A stretch of DNA of 35,505 nucleotides from positions 1-35,505 of the forward strand of contig DATKGG010000079.1 in the NCBI GenBank assembly GCA_035510855.1, in the 5' to 3' direction. Under the pieces are notes generated by a model, which searched no databases, had not been told where the DNA came from, and saw only the letters and a list, made by a program, of their open reading frames with translations. Numbering within the stretch: the stretch's first letter is position 1; every line of letters begins with the position of its first letter. This stretch comes from Palsa-459 sp035510855 (lineage in GTDB: Bacteria; Actinomycetota; Acidimicrobiia; Acidimicrobiales; RAAP-2). The translations under genes were made by a program, and so were the position numbers. This document shows, in pieces, positions 1 to 7,703 of the stretch.

Positions 1-1886
1 GGGGAGGAGTTGGCCTTGATGACCCCGGTGATCACGTCGACACTCGGGCGCTGGGTGGCCAAGACGAGGTGGATGCCGACGGCTCGGGCCATCTGGGCGA
101 TCCGGACAACGGACTCCTCGACGTCGCGGGCCGCGACCATCATGAGGTCGTTGAGCTCGTCGACCACGATCACGATGAAGGGCAGCGCCTCGGGCTGCCA
201 GGCCGGCTCGGGGTCCTCGCCGGTCCTCGCGCTCGAGGTGCTCGCCACGAGCTCGGCGACGACCTCGGTGACCGGCGCACGGCCCGGTCGGGCGAGGTCG
301 CCGCGTGCGAGCGCCTCGTTGTAGCCCGCCAGGTCGCGCACGCCGTGCTCAGCCAGCAGGTCATAGCGCCGCTCCATCTCGTGGACCGCCCAGCTCAGCG
401 CACCTGCCGCCTTCTTCGCGTCGATCACGACGGGGCTCAATAGGTGGGGCAGGTCGTTGTAGTTGCCGAGCTCGACGCGCTTCGGATCCACGAGAATGAG
501 ACGGACCTCGTCGGGCGTCGCGCGCATCACGAGCGAGGTCACGAGCGCGTTGATGCACGAGCTCTTCCCCGCTCCGGTGGCCCCCGAGATGAGCACGTGC
601 GGCATCTCGGCGAGGTTCACGAAGACGGGCCGCCCGGCGATGTCGCGGCCGAGGGCGACGTCGAGCGGGTGCGTCGCGGCCGCAGCCTCGGGGGTCGCCA
701 GCAGGTCGCCAAGGGTCACGAGCGCGCGGCGCTGGTTCGGCACCTCGACGCCGATCGCCGAGCGACCGGGAATGGGCGCGAGAATCCGCACGTCAGGTGA
801 CGCCATGGCATAGGCGATGTCCTTTGCGAGCGAGGTGACTCGTGCGACCTTGACCCCCGCGCCGAGCTCGAGCTCGAAGCGCGTCACGGTCGGCCCGACG
901 GTGTAGCCCACGAGCTGGGTCTCGACGCCGTGGGCGGCCAAGGCGTCCACGAGGTCGCTGCCCGCCGCCTCAACGGCACGCTGGTCGAGCCGGAGCGTCT
1001 TGGACCTGCCGAGGAGCGCAAGATCCGGCAGCACCCAGTCCCCCTCGTGGACCTCGTCGCCGGCGGGCACGGGCCGCGCTCGAGGCGGCGCCTGCACGCG
1101 CACCTCGCTGGTCGGCTCGACCTCGTCGAGCACATCGTCGTAGGCCCCGTCGTCGACTCCTTCGTCGACCTCGTCGTCGGTGTACTCGTACTCCTCGTCG
1201 TCGTCGACCTCGTCGTCGGCGTCGGGCCGCAGGGCGTGCGGGCGGCGGAAGAGCGTGCCGCCCGCCCACCACCGCGCGAAGTGCCGCGCGCCGTCGGTCG
1301 CCCCGGTCGCCACGCCGTGGTACAGGCCGCGCAGGGTGACGCCCGTGAGCAGCACGGTCCCGAGCACGGCGGCGGCGAGCAGGATGACCGTCGCGCCTGC
1401 GGGCCCGATCAGGCTCGAGAGCCCACCGCCGATCGCCACGCCGAGCCAGCCACCGCCCGCAGCGAGCGCGGCGTGTGACGCGCCGATCCCGGGCCGGGCG
1501 TCGGCGAGGTCGCACAGCCCGCACACCGCGAGCAGGACGAGCCCGCCGCCCGTCGACGCACGAATCGCGTCGAGGTCCTTTCGACCAGCGAGGAGCACGC
1601 CGGCCGCGGTCAGCAGGCCAAGCGGGACGAGGAACCGTGCCCAGCCGATGAGGTAGGCCAGCCCCGTGTCCGCGCCTCGACCGACGATGCCGAGCGCGTC
1701 GAACCAGACCGCGAGGGCCAGCAGCGCGCCGATGGTGGCGACCGCCACGATCCACAGGTCGCGCCGGTGCCTCGCGAAGAGGCCCGCCTCAGCATCGTCG
1801 GCGCCGGCAGTCCGGCGCCGCGTCCCCTTCGAGGATGGATCGGGGCGTCTGCGAGCGGCGCTGTGGGTGCGCTTCGAGGTCGCCAC
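1..1886 (-). CDS. ftsK: DNA translocase FtsK/SpoIIIE, 3' end cut by window edge
   Basis: Septum-anchored ATP-driven DNA pump that clears chromosome ends during division. About 628 residues are visible; the end of the motor and any gamma domain lie outside. The N-terminus has about four hydrophobic segments (roughly residues 44-185), then a very acidic Asp/Glu linker (about 220-260), then the RecA-like motor. Walker A GATGAGKSS has its lysine near residue 441, Walker B IVIVVDEL has its aspartate near 576, and VLATQRPSVDVITG follows. The GTG start at 1886 is chosen because an in-frame TAG lies five codons upstream. No good Shine-Dalgarno is visible, so the message may be nearly leaderless. It diverges from the flavoreductase gene across a 63-bp spacer. 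The family call is firm; FtsK versus a close SpoIIIE-type paralogue cannot be settled from this part. Confidence 0.95.
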   Translation of the reverse strand, partial: MATSKRTHSAARRRPDPSSKGTRRRTAGADDAEAGLFARHRRDLWIVAVATIGALLALAVWFDALGIVGRGADTGLAYLIGWARFLVPLGLLTAAGVLLAGRKDLDAIRASTGGGLVLLAVCGLCDLADARPGIGASHAALAAGGGWLGVAIGGGLSSLIGPAGATVILLAAAVLGTVLLTGVTLRGLYHGVATGATDGARHFARWWAGGTLFRRPHALRPDADDEVDDDEEYEYTDDEVDEGVDDGAYDDVLDEVEPTSEVRVQAPPRARPVPAGDEVHEGDWVLPDLALLGRSKTLRLDQRAVEAAGSDLVDALAAHGVETQLVGYTVGPTVTRFELELGAGVKVARVTSLAKDIAYAMASPDVRILAPIPGRSAIGVEVPNQRRALVTLGDLLATPEAAAATHPLDVALGRDIAGRPVFVNLAEMPHVLISGATGAGKSSCINALVTSLVMRATPDEVRLILVDPKRVELGNYNDLPHLLSPVVIDAKKAAGALSWAVHEMERRYDLLAEHGVRDLAGYNEALARGDLARPGRAPVTEVVAELVASTSSARTGEDPEPAWQPEALPFIVIVVDELNDLMMVAARDVEESVVRIAQMARAVGIHLVLATQRPSVDVITGVIKANSS

Positions 1887-1910
1887 AACCTGACCAACCT
1901 ACCGGTGCGA

Positions 1911-1924
1911 ACCGTTGGAACGGT
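1911..1924. promoter_or_regulatory. Inverted repeat (operator candidate) between ftsK and the flavoreductase gene
   Basis: The arms ACCGTT and AACGGT form a perfect 6-bp inverted repeat with a 2-nt spacer inside the 63-bp divergent spacer. It lies just upstream of the predicted -10 of the plus-strand gene and about 25 bp upstream of the ftsK start. Related half-sites (ACCGGT, ACCACCGT) lie on either side. Its position suits a regulator binding site; the regulator is unknown. Confidence 0.35.
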
Positions 1925-1934
1925 GACACCACCG

Positions 1935-1940
1935 TATGCT
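1935..1940 (+). promoter_or_regulatory. Predicted -10 element giving a near-leaderless flavoreductase mRNA
   Basis: TATGCT fits the actinobacterial TANNNT -10 pattern and ends 9 nt before the ATG at 1950. Transcription would then begin at or next to the start codon, which matches the lack of a Shine-Dalgarno. No convincing -35 box is seen; the inverted repeat at 1911-1924 occupies that position. Confidence 0.35.
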
Positions 1941-1949
1941 CGCGGCCCT

Positions 1950-2741
1950 ATGACACCGCCCTCAGAGCGCGCAACCACGATCGCCAGCCGTCTCGAGGGG
2001 GCCGTCGCGCTGGACCTCGCCGTCGTCGAGACCTACGAGGTCACCAAGGGGATCCTCGAGCTCACCTTGGAGGGCGACCTCACGGGCTTCTCGCCGTGGC
2101 CGGGCCAGGACGTCATGGTGTCGGTCCCGCCCGGTGACGACGCAGCGCGCTGGCGCCGCTACACGGTTCGCCACATCGACGCCGCGTCGTCCACGATCGA
2201 CGTGTGGGTGACGACCGACACCGACGGGCCCGGGGCGAGCTGGGCGAGCAACGCCGAGGTCGGCGACCGCGTGGAGGCGGTCGGACCTCGCGGCAAGATC
2301 ACCCTCGACGAGGGGGCGGCGACCCACCTGTTCGTCGCGGACTCGTCCGGCGTCTCGGCAATGTGCGCGATGGCCGAGGGGGTCGTCGCACCGGCGCTCG
2401 TCGCGACCTTCGCGCTCATGGCGCCCGTGAGCGGGATCGAGCTCAGCACCGCCATCGCGCCGTTGTGCGCCGAGGGGGTCCCGGTGCTTCCCCACGTCTT
2501 TATGGACGACCGAATGCCGATGATCCTCACGGCGCTCAACGTGACGATCACGCACCTGGAGGCTGAGCCGATCGCCGTCTACGTCTTCGGCGAGCTCTCC
2601 CTCACCCGCGAGATCGTCGAGGACCTGGTCGAGCGCGGGTTCGACCCCGCTCGGATCGTCTCCAAGCCCTACTGGCGCAAGGGCCGCGCCAACGAGTCGA
2701 ATGGCGAGCCGATGCGCGAGGAGGCTGCCGGCTCAGAGTGA
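1950..2741 (+). CDS. Siderophore-interacting protein family FAD/NAD(P)H reductase
   Basis: Predicted cytoplasmic flavoreductase of the SIP (ViuB-like) family, whose members reduce ferric siderophores with NAD(P)H. The 263-residue product has the FAD-binding RRYTVR motif (residues 69-74), the GASWAS and VGPRG segments typical of the family, a SIP-type nucleotide-binding half, and the C-terminal YWRKGRAN that matches the family's YWR-x-G ending. The ATG at 1950 fits the N-terminus of the family; reading further upstream in frame gives only Arg/Pro-rich sequence opposite ftsK. The gene lies against the local transcription direction between rnj and ftsK, and its last 9 bases overlap the end of rnj tail to tail. 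No siderophore synthesis or uptake genes are nearby, so the substrate is unknown. It may be a general flavin or ferric reductase. Confidence 0.85.
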   Translation: MTPPSERATTIASRLEGAVALDLAVVETYEVTKGILELTLEGDLTGFSPWPGQDVMVSVPPGDDAARWRRYTVRHIDAASSTIDVWVTTDTDGPGASWASNAEVGDRVEAVGPRGKITLDEGAATHLFVADSSGVSAMCAMAEGVVAPALVATFALMAPVSGIELSTAIAPLCAEGVPVLPHVFMDDRMPMILTALNVTITHLEAEPIAVYVFGELSLTREIVEDLVERGFDPARIVSKPYWRKGRANESNGEPMREEAAGSE

Positions 2742-4394
2742 GACGACCGCGCAGAGGATGACGGGCTTGCGGCGGGTGGACTGCCCGATGAACCGCCCGA
2801 CGGTCCGCTTCGCGATGCGATTGAGCGAGTCGACGTCGTGCACGCCGGACTCGAGCGCGTCCTCGATTGCCTTGGCGACCAGCTCCGCGCACCGTGCGCG
2901 CAGCGTCGTCTCCTGCTCGCCGTCGAACCAGCCCCTCGTCGATACCGTCGGCCACGCGACGAGCTTTGAGTTCTCTGCGTCCACGCCCGCCGCGACGAGC
3001 ACCACGCCCTCGTTCGCGAGCATGCGGCGGTCCTCGAGCGGTCGCTCGTCGACGTCGCCGGTGTGCCCGTCGACGTAGTGGAACCCCGCGGGCACCTCGG
3101 GCCCGCGCCGGAGCCCCGTCTCGTCGAGCACGACGGAGTCGCCGTCCTCGCAGAGCAGCACCCCCTCGTCGGGCACGCCCATGCGCCGGGCGATCGCCGC
3201 GTGGTGCACGAGGTGGCGATACTCGCCGTGCACCGGGATGAACGCCGCGGGTCGGGTGAGCTGCAGGAACGTGCGCAGCTCGCCCTGGCGCGAGTGGCCC
3301 GAGACGTGGACCCGCTCGTGCGCTGAGTGGAGCACCTCGGCCCCGCGGCGGTGCAGGTCGTCGATCACCCTGCCCACGGAGAACTCGTTGCCGGGGATCG
3401 GGTGCGACGAGAGCACGACGGTGTCGTCGGGCCCGAGATCGAGCGAGCGCATGTCGCCGGACGCGAGGCGCGACAGCGCCGAGAGCGGCTCGCCCTGCGA
3501 GCCGGTGCAGACGACCAGCACCTCGGAGGGAGCCAGCCGGTCGAGGGCGGCGGCGTCGGCGAACTTGGTCCCCTCGACGCGCAGCACCCCGAGGCGGCGT
3601 CCGAGCTCGACGTTCTTCAGCATCGAGCGGCCGAGCAGCACGACGGTGCGGTCCTGGGCGGTCGCCGCGTCGAGGACCTGCTGGATGCGGTGCAGGTGCG
3701 AGGCGAAGCACGCGACGATCAGCCGACGCTCGGGGCGCTCCAAGAACAGGCGTCGCAGCGCGGGACCGACCGACGACTCCGAGTCAGTGAAGCCGGGCTC
3801 CTCGGCGTTGGTCGAGTCCGAGAGCAAGAGTGCGACCCCCTCATCGCCGAGCGCCGCCAGCCGTGCGAGGTTGGTGCGCCGCCCGTCGATCGGGAGCTGG
3901 TCGAGCTTGAAGTCCCCGGAGTGCACGACGATGCCCTGGGGCGTGTGCAGCGCGAGCGCGAACGCACTCGGCACCGAGTGCGTGACGGGGATGAACTCGA
4001 CGTCGCACGGCCCGATCCGTCGGCGCTCGTTGTCGGCGACCTCGATGAACTCGGTGTCCTTCGCGAGGCCCACCTCGTCGAGCCGGTGCGTCGCGAACCC
4101 GAGCGTCAGCGCCGAGCCGTAGACCGGGACGCGCAGGTCACCGAGCAGGTAGCGCAGCGCGCCGGTGTGGTCCTCGTGCCCGTGGGTGAGGAGAATCGCG
4201 TCGACGCGGTCGCGGTTGGCGAGCAGCCAGGTGAACTCGGGCAGGATGATGTCGACGCCGTACATGTCCGGCTCGGGGAACATGAGCCCGACGTCGATGA
4301 CGAGCAGCCTCCCGTTCACCTCGACGGCGCAGCAGTTCCTCCCGATCTCTCCCAGCCCACCGAGGAACGTGACGCGGACCGCCGCGTCAGGCAT
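2733..4394 (-). CDS. rnj: Ribonuclease J (metallo-beta-lactamase RNase)
   Basis: Endo- and 5'-3' exoribonuclease for mRNA turnover and rRNA maturation. The 553-residue length is normal for the family. The two-zinc site is seen in THGHEDHTG (His71, His73, Asp75, His76), with later PVTHSVP, VHSGDFK and VHGEYRHL motifs, followed by the beta-CASP region (SDSTNAEEPG, SGHSRQGEL) and a C-terminal domain. The ATG at 4394 is used because GLGEIGRN follows within 20 residues; upstream sequence in frame is the dapA end. It overlaps dapA by 8 bp, so translation is probably coupled, and the dapA-rnj pairing is common in actinobacteria. Its 3' end overlaps the convergent flavoreductase gene by 9 bp. Confidence 0.96.
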   Translation of the reverse strand: MPDAAVRVTFLGGLGEIGRNCCAVEVNGRLLVIDVGLMFPEPDMYGVDIILPEFTWLLANRDRVDAILLTHGHEDHTGALRYLLGDLRVPVYGSALTLGFATHRLDEVGLAKDTEFIEVADNERRRIGPCDVEFIPVTHSVPSAFALALHTPQGIVVHSGDFKLDQLPIDGRRTNLARLAALGDEGVALLLSDSTNAEEPGFTDSESSVGPALRRLFLERPERRLIVACFASHLHRIQQVLDAATAQDRTVVLLGRSMLKNVELGRRLGVLRVEGTKFADAAALDRLAPSEVLVVCTGSQGEPLSALSRLASGDMRSLDLGPDDTVVLSSHPIPGNEFSVGRVIDDLHRRGAEVLHSAHERVHVSGHSRQGELRTFLQLTRPAAFIPVHGEYRHLVHHAAIARRMGVPDEGVLLCEDGDSVVLDETGLRRGPEVPAGFHYVDGHTGDVDERPLEDRRMLANEGVVLVAAGVDAENSKLVAWPTVSTRGWFDGEQETTLRARCAELVAKAIEDALESGVHDVDSLNRIAKRTVGRFIGQSTRRKPVILCAVVSL

Positions 4395-5283
4395 GGAGCG
4401 CGGGGAACCCCGCGGCGATCGATGCCGCCGCGGCGTCGAGCGAGTCGTCGGAGGGACCCATCGGGAGACGGCACTGCCCGACACGCAGCCCGATTGCCCG
4501 AAGGACAGCCTTGGTCGGCAGCGGGTTCGGCCAGCGCTCGGTGCTCATGAAGGCGAACGAGTCGAGCAGCGACGCCTGCTGGGCGACCGCGGCGTCGTGG
4601 TCGCCCTTTTCGAACAGCGAGATCACCTGGGCGAGCTCGGTCCCGCACCAGTGCGCGGCGACGGAGATCAGCCCGACCGCGCCGATCGAGAGGTACGGCA
4701 GCACCAAGGCGTCGTCGCCCGAGTAGACCTCGAACCCGTTCGGCGCGGCGGCCACGATCCGCGCCGCGCTCACGAGGTCGACGGTCGAGTCCTTGACCGC
4801 GACGACGTTGCGGTGGTCGCGCGCGAGGCCGAGCAGCGTGGCAGGGTCGATGCGCCGGCCCGTGCGCACGGGGATGTCGTAGACCATGACGGGGAGCTCG
4901 GTCGCCTCGGCGATCGCGCCCAGGTGCCCGGCGATGCCGGCCTGGGAGGGTCGCGAGTAGTAGGGGCACAAGGCGAGCACGCCCGCGACGCCGGTCGCGG
5001 CCGCCTTCGCGGTCAGCTCGACGTCGTGGGCGGTGTTGTTGCCCGTGGTCCCCGCGATCACCGGCACGTCGACGGCGCCAGCGACGGCCGAGAACAGGTC
5101 GAGCTTCTCTGAGTCGGTGAGGACCGGTCCCTCGCCGGTCGTGCCCGCGACCACGAGGCCCTCAGAGCCATGTGCGCAGAGCCATCTCGAGAGGTCGCGC
5201 GCGGCGTCGAGGTCGAGGTCGCCCGCGTCGTCGAACGGCGTCACCATCGCGGTCAGCAGCCGGCCGAACCGCGCCTCGCTCAT
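4387..5283 (-). CDS. dapA: 4-hydroxy-tetrahydrodipicolinate synthase
   Basis: Condenses pyruvate with aspartate semialdehyde, the first committed step of the lysine/diaminopimelate route that feeds peptidoglycan. The 298-residue TIM-barrel has the GTTGE motif (47-51), the catalytic tyrosine in VYDIPVRTG (Tyr135) and the Schiff-base lysine in AVKDST (Lys164; the usual form is IKEA/IKDA). The ATG at 5283 has a GGTAGG-like Shine-Dalgarno about 9 nt upstream. It follows the ferritin-like gene by 22 bp and overlaps rnj. In many actinobacteria dapB stands close upstream of dapA; here three unrelated genes separate them. Confidence 0.95.
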   Translation of the reverse strand: MSEARFGRLLTAMVTPFDDAGDLDLDAARDLSRWLCAHGSEGLVVAGTTGEGPVLTDSEKLDLFSAVAGAVDVPVIAGTTGNNTAHDVELTAKAAATGVAGVLALCPYYSRPSQAGIAGHLGAIAEATELPVMVYDIPVRTGRRIDPATLLGLARDHRNVVAVKDSTVDLVSAARIVAAAPNGFEVYSGDDALVLPYLSIGAVGLISVAAHWCGTELAQVISLFEKGDHDAAVAQQASLLDSFAFMSTERWPNPLPTKAVLRAIGLRVGQCRLPMGPSDDSLDAAAASIAAGFPALHA

Positions 5284-5305
5284 TGGGCGAACCTACCAGT
5301 GGCGA

Positions 5306-6457
5306 CTAGATGTCGTCCCTCATGACGGGGCTGCCGTCGGAGGCTTGGTCCATCTCGAGTGTCGTGTCGACGTAGTCCTCGAAGGCGATGACGCCCATCT
5401 CGGTGAACTTCGTCCGCAGCCAGCCGTCGGCGGCGTCGAGCAGCCCGAGCTTCTTGCAGTTCGGCACGATCTTGGAGAACAGCACCGTCGAGAACTCGCC
5501 TCGCTGGGGGTCCTGGGCGGCCAGCTTGGCGGCCTCGGTCGGCGAGACGCCGAGCCGGTCCCAGACCTCTTGGCCCGCCATGCGGTCACGCATGCGCACC
5601 GCCGCCTCGTAGGCGAACTCCTGGCGCTCGCGGATCTCGGGCGCGCTCAGCTGCTCGTAGACCTCCGAGAGGCTGAGCACGCCGAAGGCGACGTGGCGGG
5701 CCTCGTCGGCCATGACGTAGCGCAGCAGCTTCTTCAGCAGCGGCTCTGGGGTGAGCTGGTGCATGAAGCTGAAGGCGGCGAGCGCGAGGCCCTCGACCAT
5801 CACCTGCATGCCGAGGTAGGTCATGTCCCAGCGCTCGTCGCGGATGATGTCGTCGAGGAGCAGCGACAGGTGGCCGTTCACCTGGTAGTGGCCGGAGCAC
5901 TTCTCCTGGAGGTAGCGGCTGAAGACCTCGACGTGGCGGGCCTCGTCGACCACCTGGGTCGCCGCGTAGTACTTCGCGTCGATCCACGGGACGGTCTCTA
6001 CGATCTTGGCGGTGCACATGAGCGCGCCCTGCTCGCCGTGCATGAACTGGCTGAGCGTCCAGTTCTGCTGCTCGACGTTGAACCGCACCCACTCCTTCTC
6101 GCCCCACTTCTCGAGCGAGGTGCCCGAGAGGTCTGGGTTGGCCATGTTGCCCTTGCCGCCCTCCTTGTAGATCTCGTAGGCGAGGCGCTCTTGGTCGACC
6201 TCGGTCTCCCAGGGCAGGTCCGTGCGGCCGTTCCACTGCGCGCCCTTGGCCTTCTCGTAGAGCTTGTCGAGCTTCGGACGGGCGCCCTTGGTGTAGTCCC
6301 AGGTGAACTCCGCCTTGCAGTTGTCCTCGACCGCGTGGCGCTTGTTCGCCTCCTCGGTCCCGATCAGCGAGTAGATCTCGACGTGGTCGTTGACCTCGTC
6401 GCGACCGATGAGCTCGAGGTTCGACTTCCTCGTGTCAGAGCTATCCGTGACGGTCAT
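5306..6457 (-). CDS. Ferritin-like (R2-type) di-iron carboxylate protein, function unknown
   Basis: The 383-residue soluble protein carries two matching halves of a four-helix di-iron site: Glu142 then DEARH (Glu172, His175), and Glu222 then a second DEARH (Glu252, His255). In both halves the first Glu and the ExxH Glu are exactly 30 residues apart. This layout is shared by ribonucleotide reductase R2, bacterial multicomponent monooxygenases, acyl-ACP desaturases and R2-like oxidases. The long N-terminal part rich in Trp and Lys is unlike standard R2, and no RNR large subunit is nearby. An oxygenase, oxidase or desaturase role is inference. The ATG at 6457 has a strong AGGAGG Shine-Dalgarno and is preceded by a predicted promoter-operator. 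It follows two TetR genes, which suggests substrate- or stress-induced expression. Confidence 0.8.
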   Translation of the reverse strand: MTVTDSSDTRKSNLELIGRDEVNDHVEIYSLIGTEEANKRHAVEDNCKAEFTWDYTKGARPKLDKLYEKAKGAQWNGRTDLPWETEVDQERLAYEIYKEGGKGNMANPDLSGTSLEKWGEKEWVRFNVEQQNWTLSQFMHGEQGALMCTAKIVETVPWIDAKYYAATQVVDEARHVEVFSRYLQEKCSGHYQVNGHLSLLLDDIIRDERWDMTYLGMQVMVEGLALAAFSFMHQLTPEPLLKKLLRYVMADEARHVAFGVLSLSEVYEQLSAPEIRERQEFAYEAAVRMRDRMAGQEVWDRLGVSPTEAAKLAAQDPQRGEFSTVLFSKIVPNCKKLGLLDAADGWLRTKFTEMGVIAFEDYVDTTLEMDQASDGSPVMRDDI

Positions 6458-6480
6458 GGCCCCTCCTCGCGTTCCGTGCA

Positions 6481-6518
6481 GTCTTGCAGATCTAAGACAG
6501 TTCTGCCGAGATTGTCTC
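6481..6518 (-). promoter_or_regulatory. Predicted promoter and TetR-type operator of the ferritin-like gene
   Basis: On the minus strand GAGACA (6518-6513) and TTAGAT (6495-6490) are separated by exactly 17 bp, a plausible -35/-10 pair. The half-site AGACA recurs: AGACA at 6495-6499 faces TGTCT at 6513-6517, and GTCTT at 6481-6485 faces AAGAC at 6494-6498. These overlapping inverted repeats cover the whole promoter, as expected for repression by a TetR protein, and two such genes are encoded just upstream. Binding is inferred. Confidence 0.5.
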
Positions 6519-7122
6519 AGCCCGCGACGGGCGCGTCCAGGGCGACCAGGGCAGGCAGCACGTGGCGGTCGACGAGGATCCCCGCGCCCGCGGGGTCGCA
6601 CAGGTCGATCTCGTCGGAGGGAAACAGCAGGTACGACACGACGAGCCTCGTCACCCACTCCCCCACGCGTCCGGAAGTCCCAGGATCGAGGTGGTGGCCG
6701 AGCAGTGCGGCGAGCCGCGAGCCCGCGACGGCCAGGGTGCGGTCCATCTGCTCGAACTCGAGGTGGGTGAGGAGTACCGCGGGCTCGTCGAACATGAGCG
6801 TCGCGATCGCCTCGTTGGCCGTGAGCCAGACCGCCGCGGCGTTGATCGTGCTCACGAGTGCCCCGCGCAGGTCGCTGGCAGCCGCGACCGCGCGCTCGAT
6901 CGTCGTCGCGAGGTGCTCGAGCTCGGCGTCGAGGACCGCCGCGACGATGGTGTCGCGGCCGCCGGGGAACGCCCGATACAGCGTCGCGCGCGAGATGCCC
7001 GCCTCGTTGGCCACGTCGTCCACGGTCGTGTGCCGCAGGCCCTGGGCCGCGAGGCAGCGAAGCGTCGCAGCGACGACCCGCTCGCGCGTGCTGGCAGCGA
7101 CCGCGGCGCCCCCGACGCTCAC
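6517..7122 (-). CDS. TetR/AcrR family transcriptional regulator (downstream copy)
   Basis: The 201-residue protein has an N-terminal TetR DNA-binding domain: helix-turn-helix around residues 32-52 with VANEAGISRATLYRAF, then PGGRDTIVAAVL. The C-terminal ligand domain is mostly helical and hydrophobic, with no recognisable ligand class. The GTG start at 7122 overlaps the stop of the preceding TetR gene by 4 bp (GTGA). Its own stop lies 59 bp before the di-iron gene, at the edge of an AGACA/TGTCT repeat that may be its operator. The two regulators share the recognition-helix context YR-x-FPGGRD and are probably duplicates, but their ligand domains differ. Confidence 0.9.
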   Translation of the reverse strand: MSVGGAAVAASTRERVVAATLRCLAAQGLRHTTVDDVANEAGISRATLYRAFPGGRDTIVAAVLDAELEHLATTIERAVAAASDLRGALVSTINAAAVWLTANEAIATLMFDEPAVLLTHLEFEQMDRTLAVAGSRLAALLGHHLDPGTSGRVGEWVTRLVVSYLLFPSDEIDLCDPAGAGILVDRHVLPALVALDAPVAG

Positions 7123-7703
7123 GCCGCGTGCGCCTGGAGCCCAGCGAGCAGCTCGCAGCGCACGAGCCCTCGCACCTCGTCGGCGTCGGTGAGGTCGAAC
7201 CTGCCGGGGGCCGAGATGTAGCTCAGCACCATGCGCGCGAGGTAGTCGGCGTGCGCCGCGCGAGTCGCCTCGTCGTGCACGCCGTGCGCCTCGAGGTACG
7301 GAGTGAGGAAGTCCGCGACGAGGAGCAGCATCGGCTGGCTCGCGCGAACGAGCGTCGGCTGCAGCAGCTCGGGCTGCTCGCGCAGCACGATCTGGAGGAC
7401 CTCGAGCTCGAGGAGCGCTCGGTGCGCGACCATGAGCCCGCGCTCGACGACCTCTTCGAGCGTCGTCGCGCTCTCGACGGCCTGGGCCAGGCGGACGAAG
7501 AAGCGGCGGTGCTCGAAGACAACGAGGGCGTCCAAGAGCTCGTCGCGGCCACCAGGGAAGTGCCGGTAGATCGTCGCGCGCGAGCAGGCCGACTCTCGGG
7601 CGATCTCCGTGAGCGAGGTGTGGCGCACGCCACCGACGCAGATCGCGCGGCTCGTGCCCTCCAAGATGCGCTCGCGCACCTCGAGGCGCGCCGGGGTGCT
7701 CAC
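7119..7703 (-). CDS. TetR/AcrR family transcriptional regulator (upstream copy)
   Basis: The 194-residue protein has the TetR helix-turn-helix (IARESACSRATIYRHF, residues about 35-50) followed by PGGRDELLDAL and a helical ligand-binding domain without an assignable class. The GTG at 7703 overlaps the dapB stop by 4 bp (GTGA), and its stop overlaps the next TetR start in the same way, so dapB and both regulators look translationally coupled. Such coupling would give the regulators a constitutive basal supply from the dapB transcript, while the di-iron gene downstream has its own promoter. Targets are unknown. Confidence 0.9.
   Translation of the reverse strand: MSTPARLEVRERILEGTSRAICVGGVRHTSLTEIARESACSRATIYRHFPGGRDELLDALVVFEHRRFFVRLAQAVESATTLEEVVERGLMVAHRALLELEVLQIVLREQPELLQPTLVRASQPMLLLVADFLTPYLEAHGVHDEATRAAHADYLARMVLSYISAPGRFDLTDADEVRGLVRCELLAGLQAHAA

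Noticed and set aside
5306..6457. Ribonucleotide reductase small subunit
   Set aside because: The di-iron spacing fits the superfamily, but no large subunit is near and the overall sequence does not look like NrdB or NrdF.
5033..7192. Long plus-strand open frame opposite dapA, the di-iron gene and TetR
   Set aside because: Its translation is low-complexity Arg/Val/Leu-rich sequence with no family motif, and it lies antisense to four well-supported genes; GC-rich third positions create such frames.
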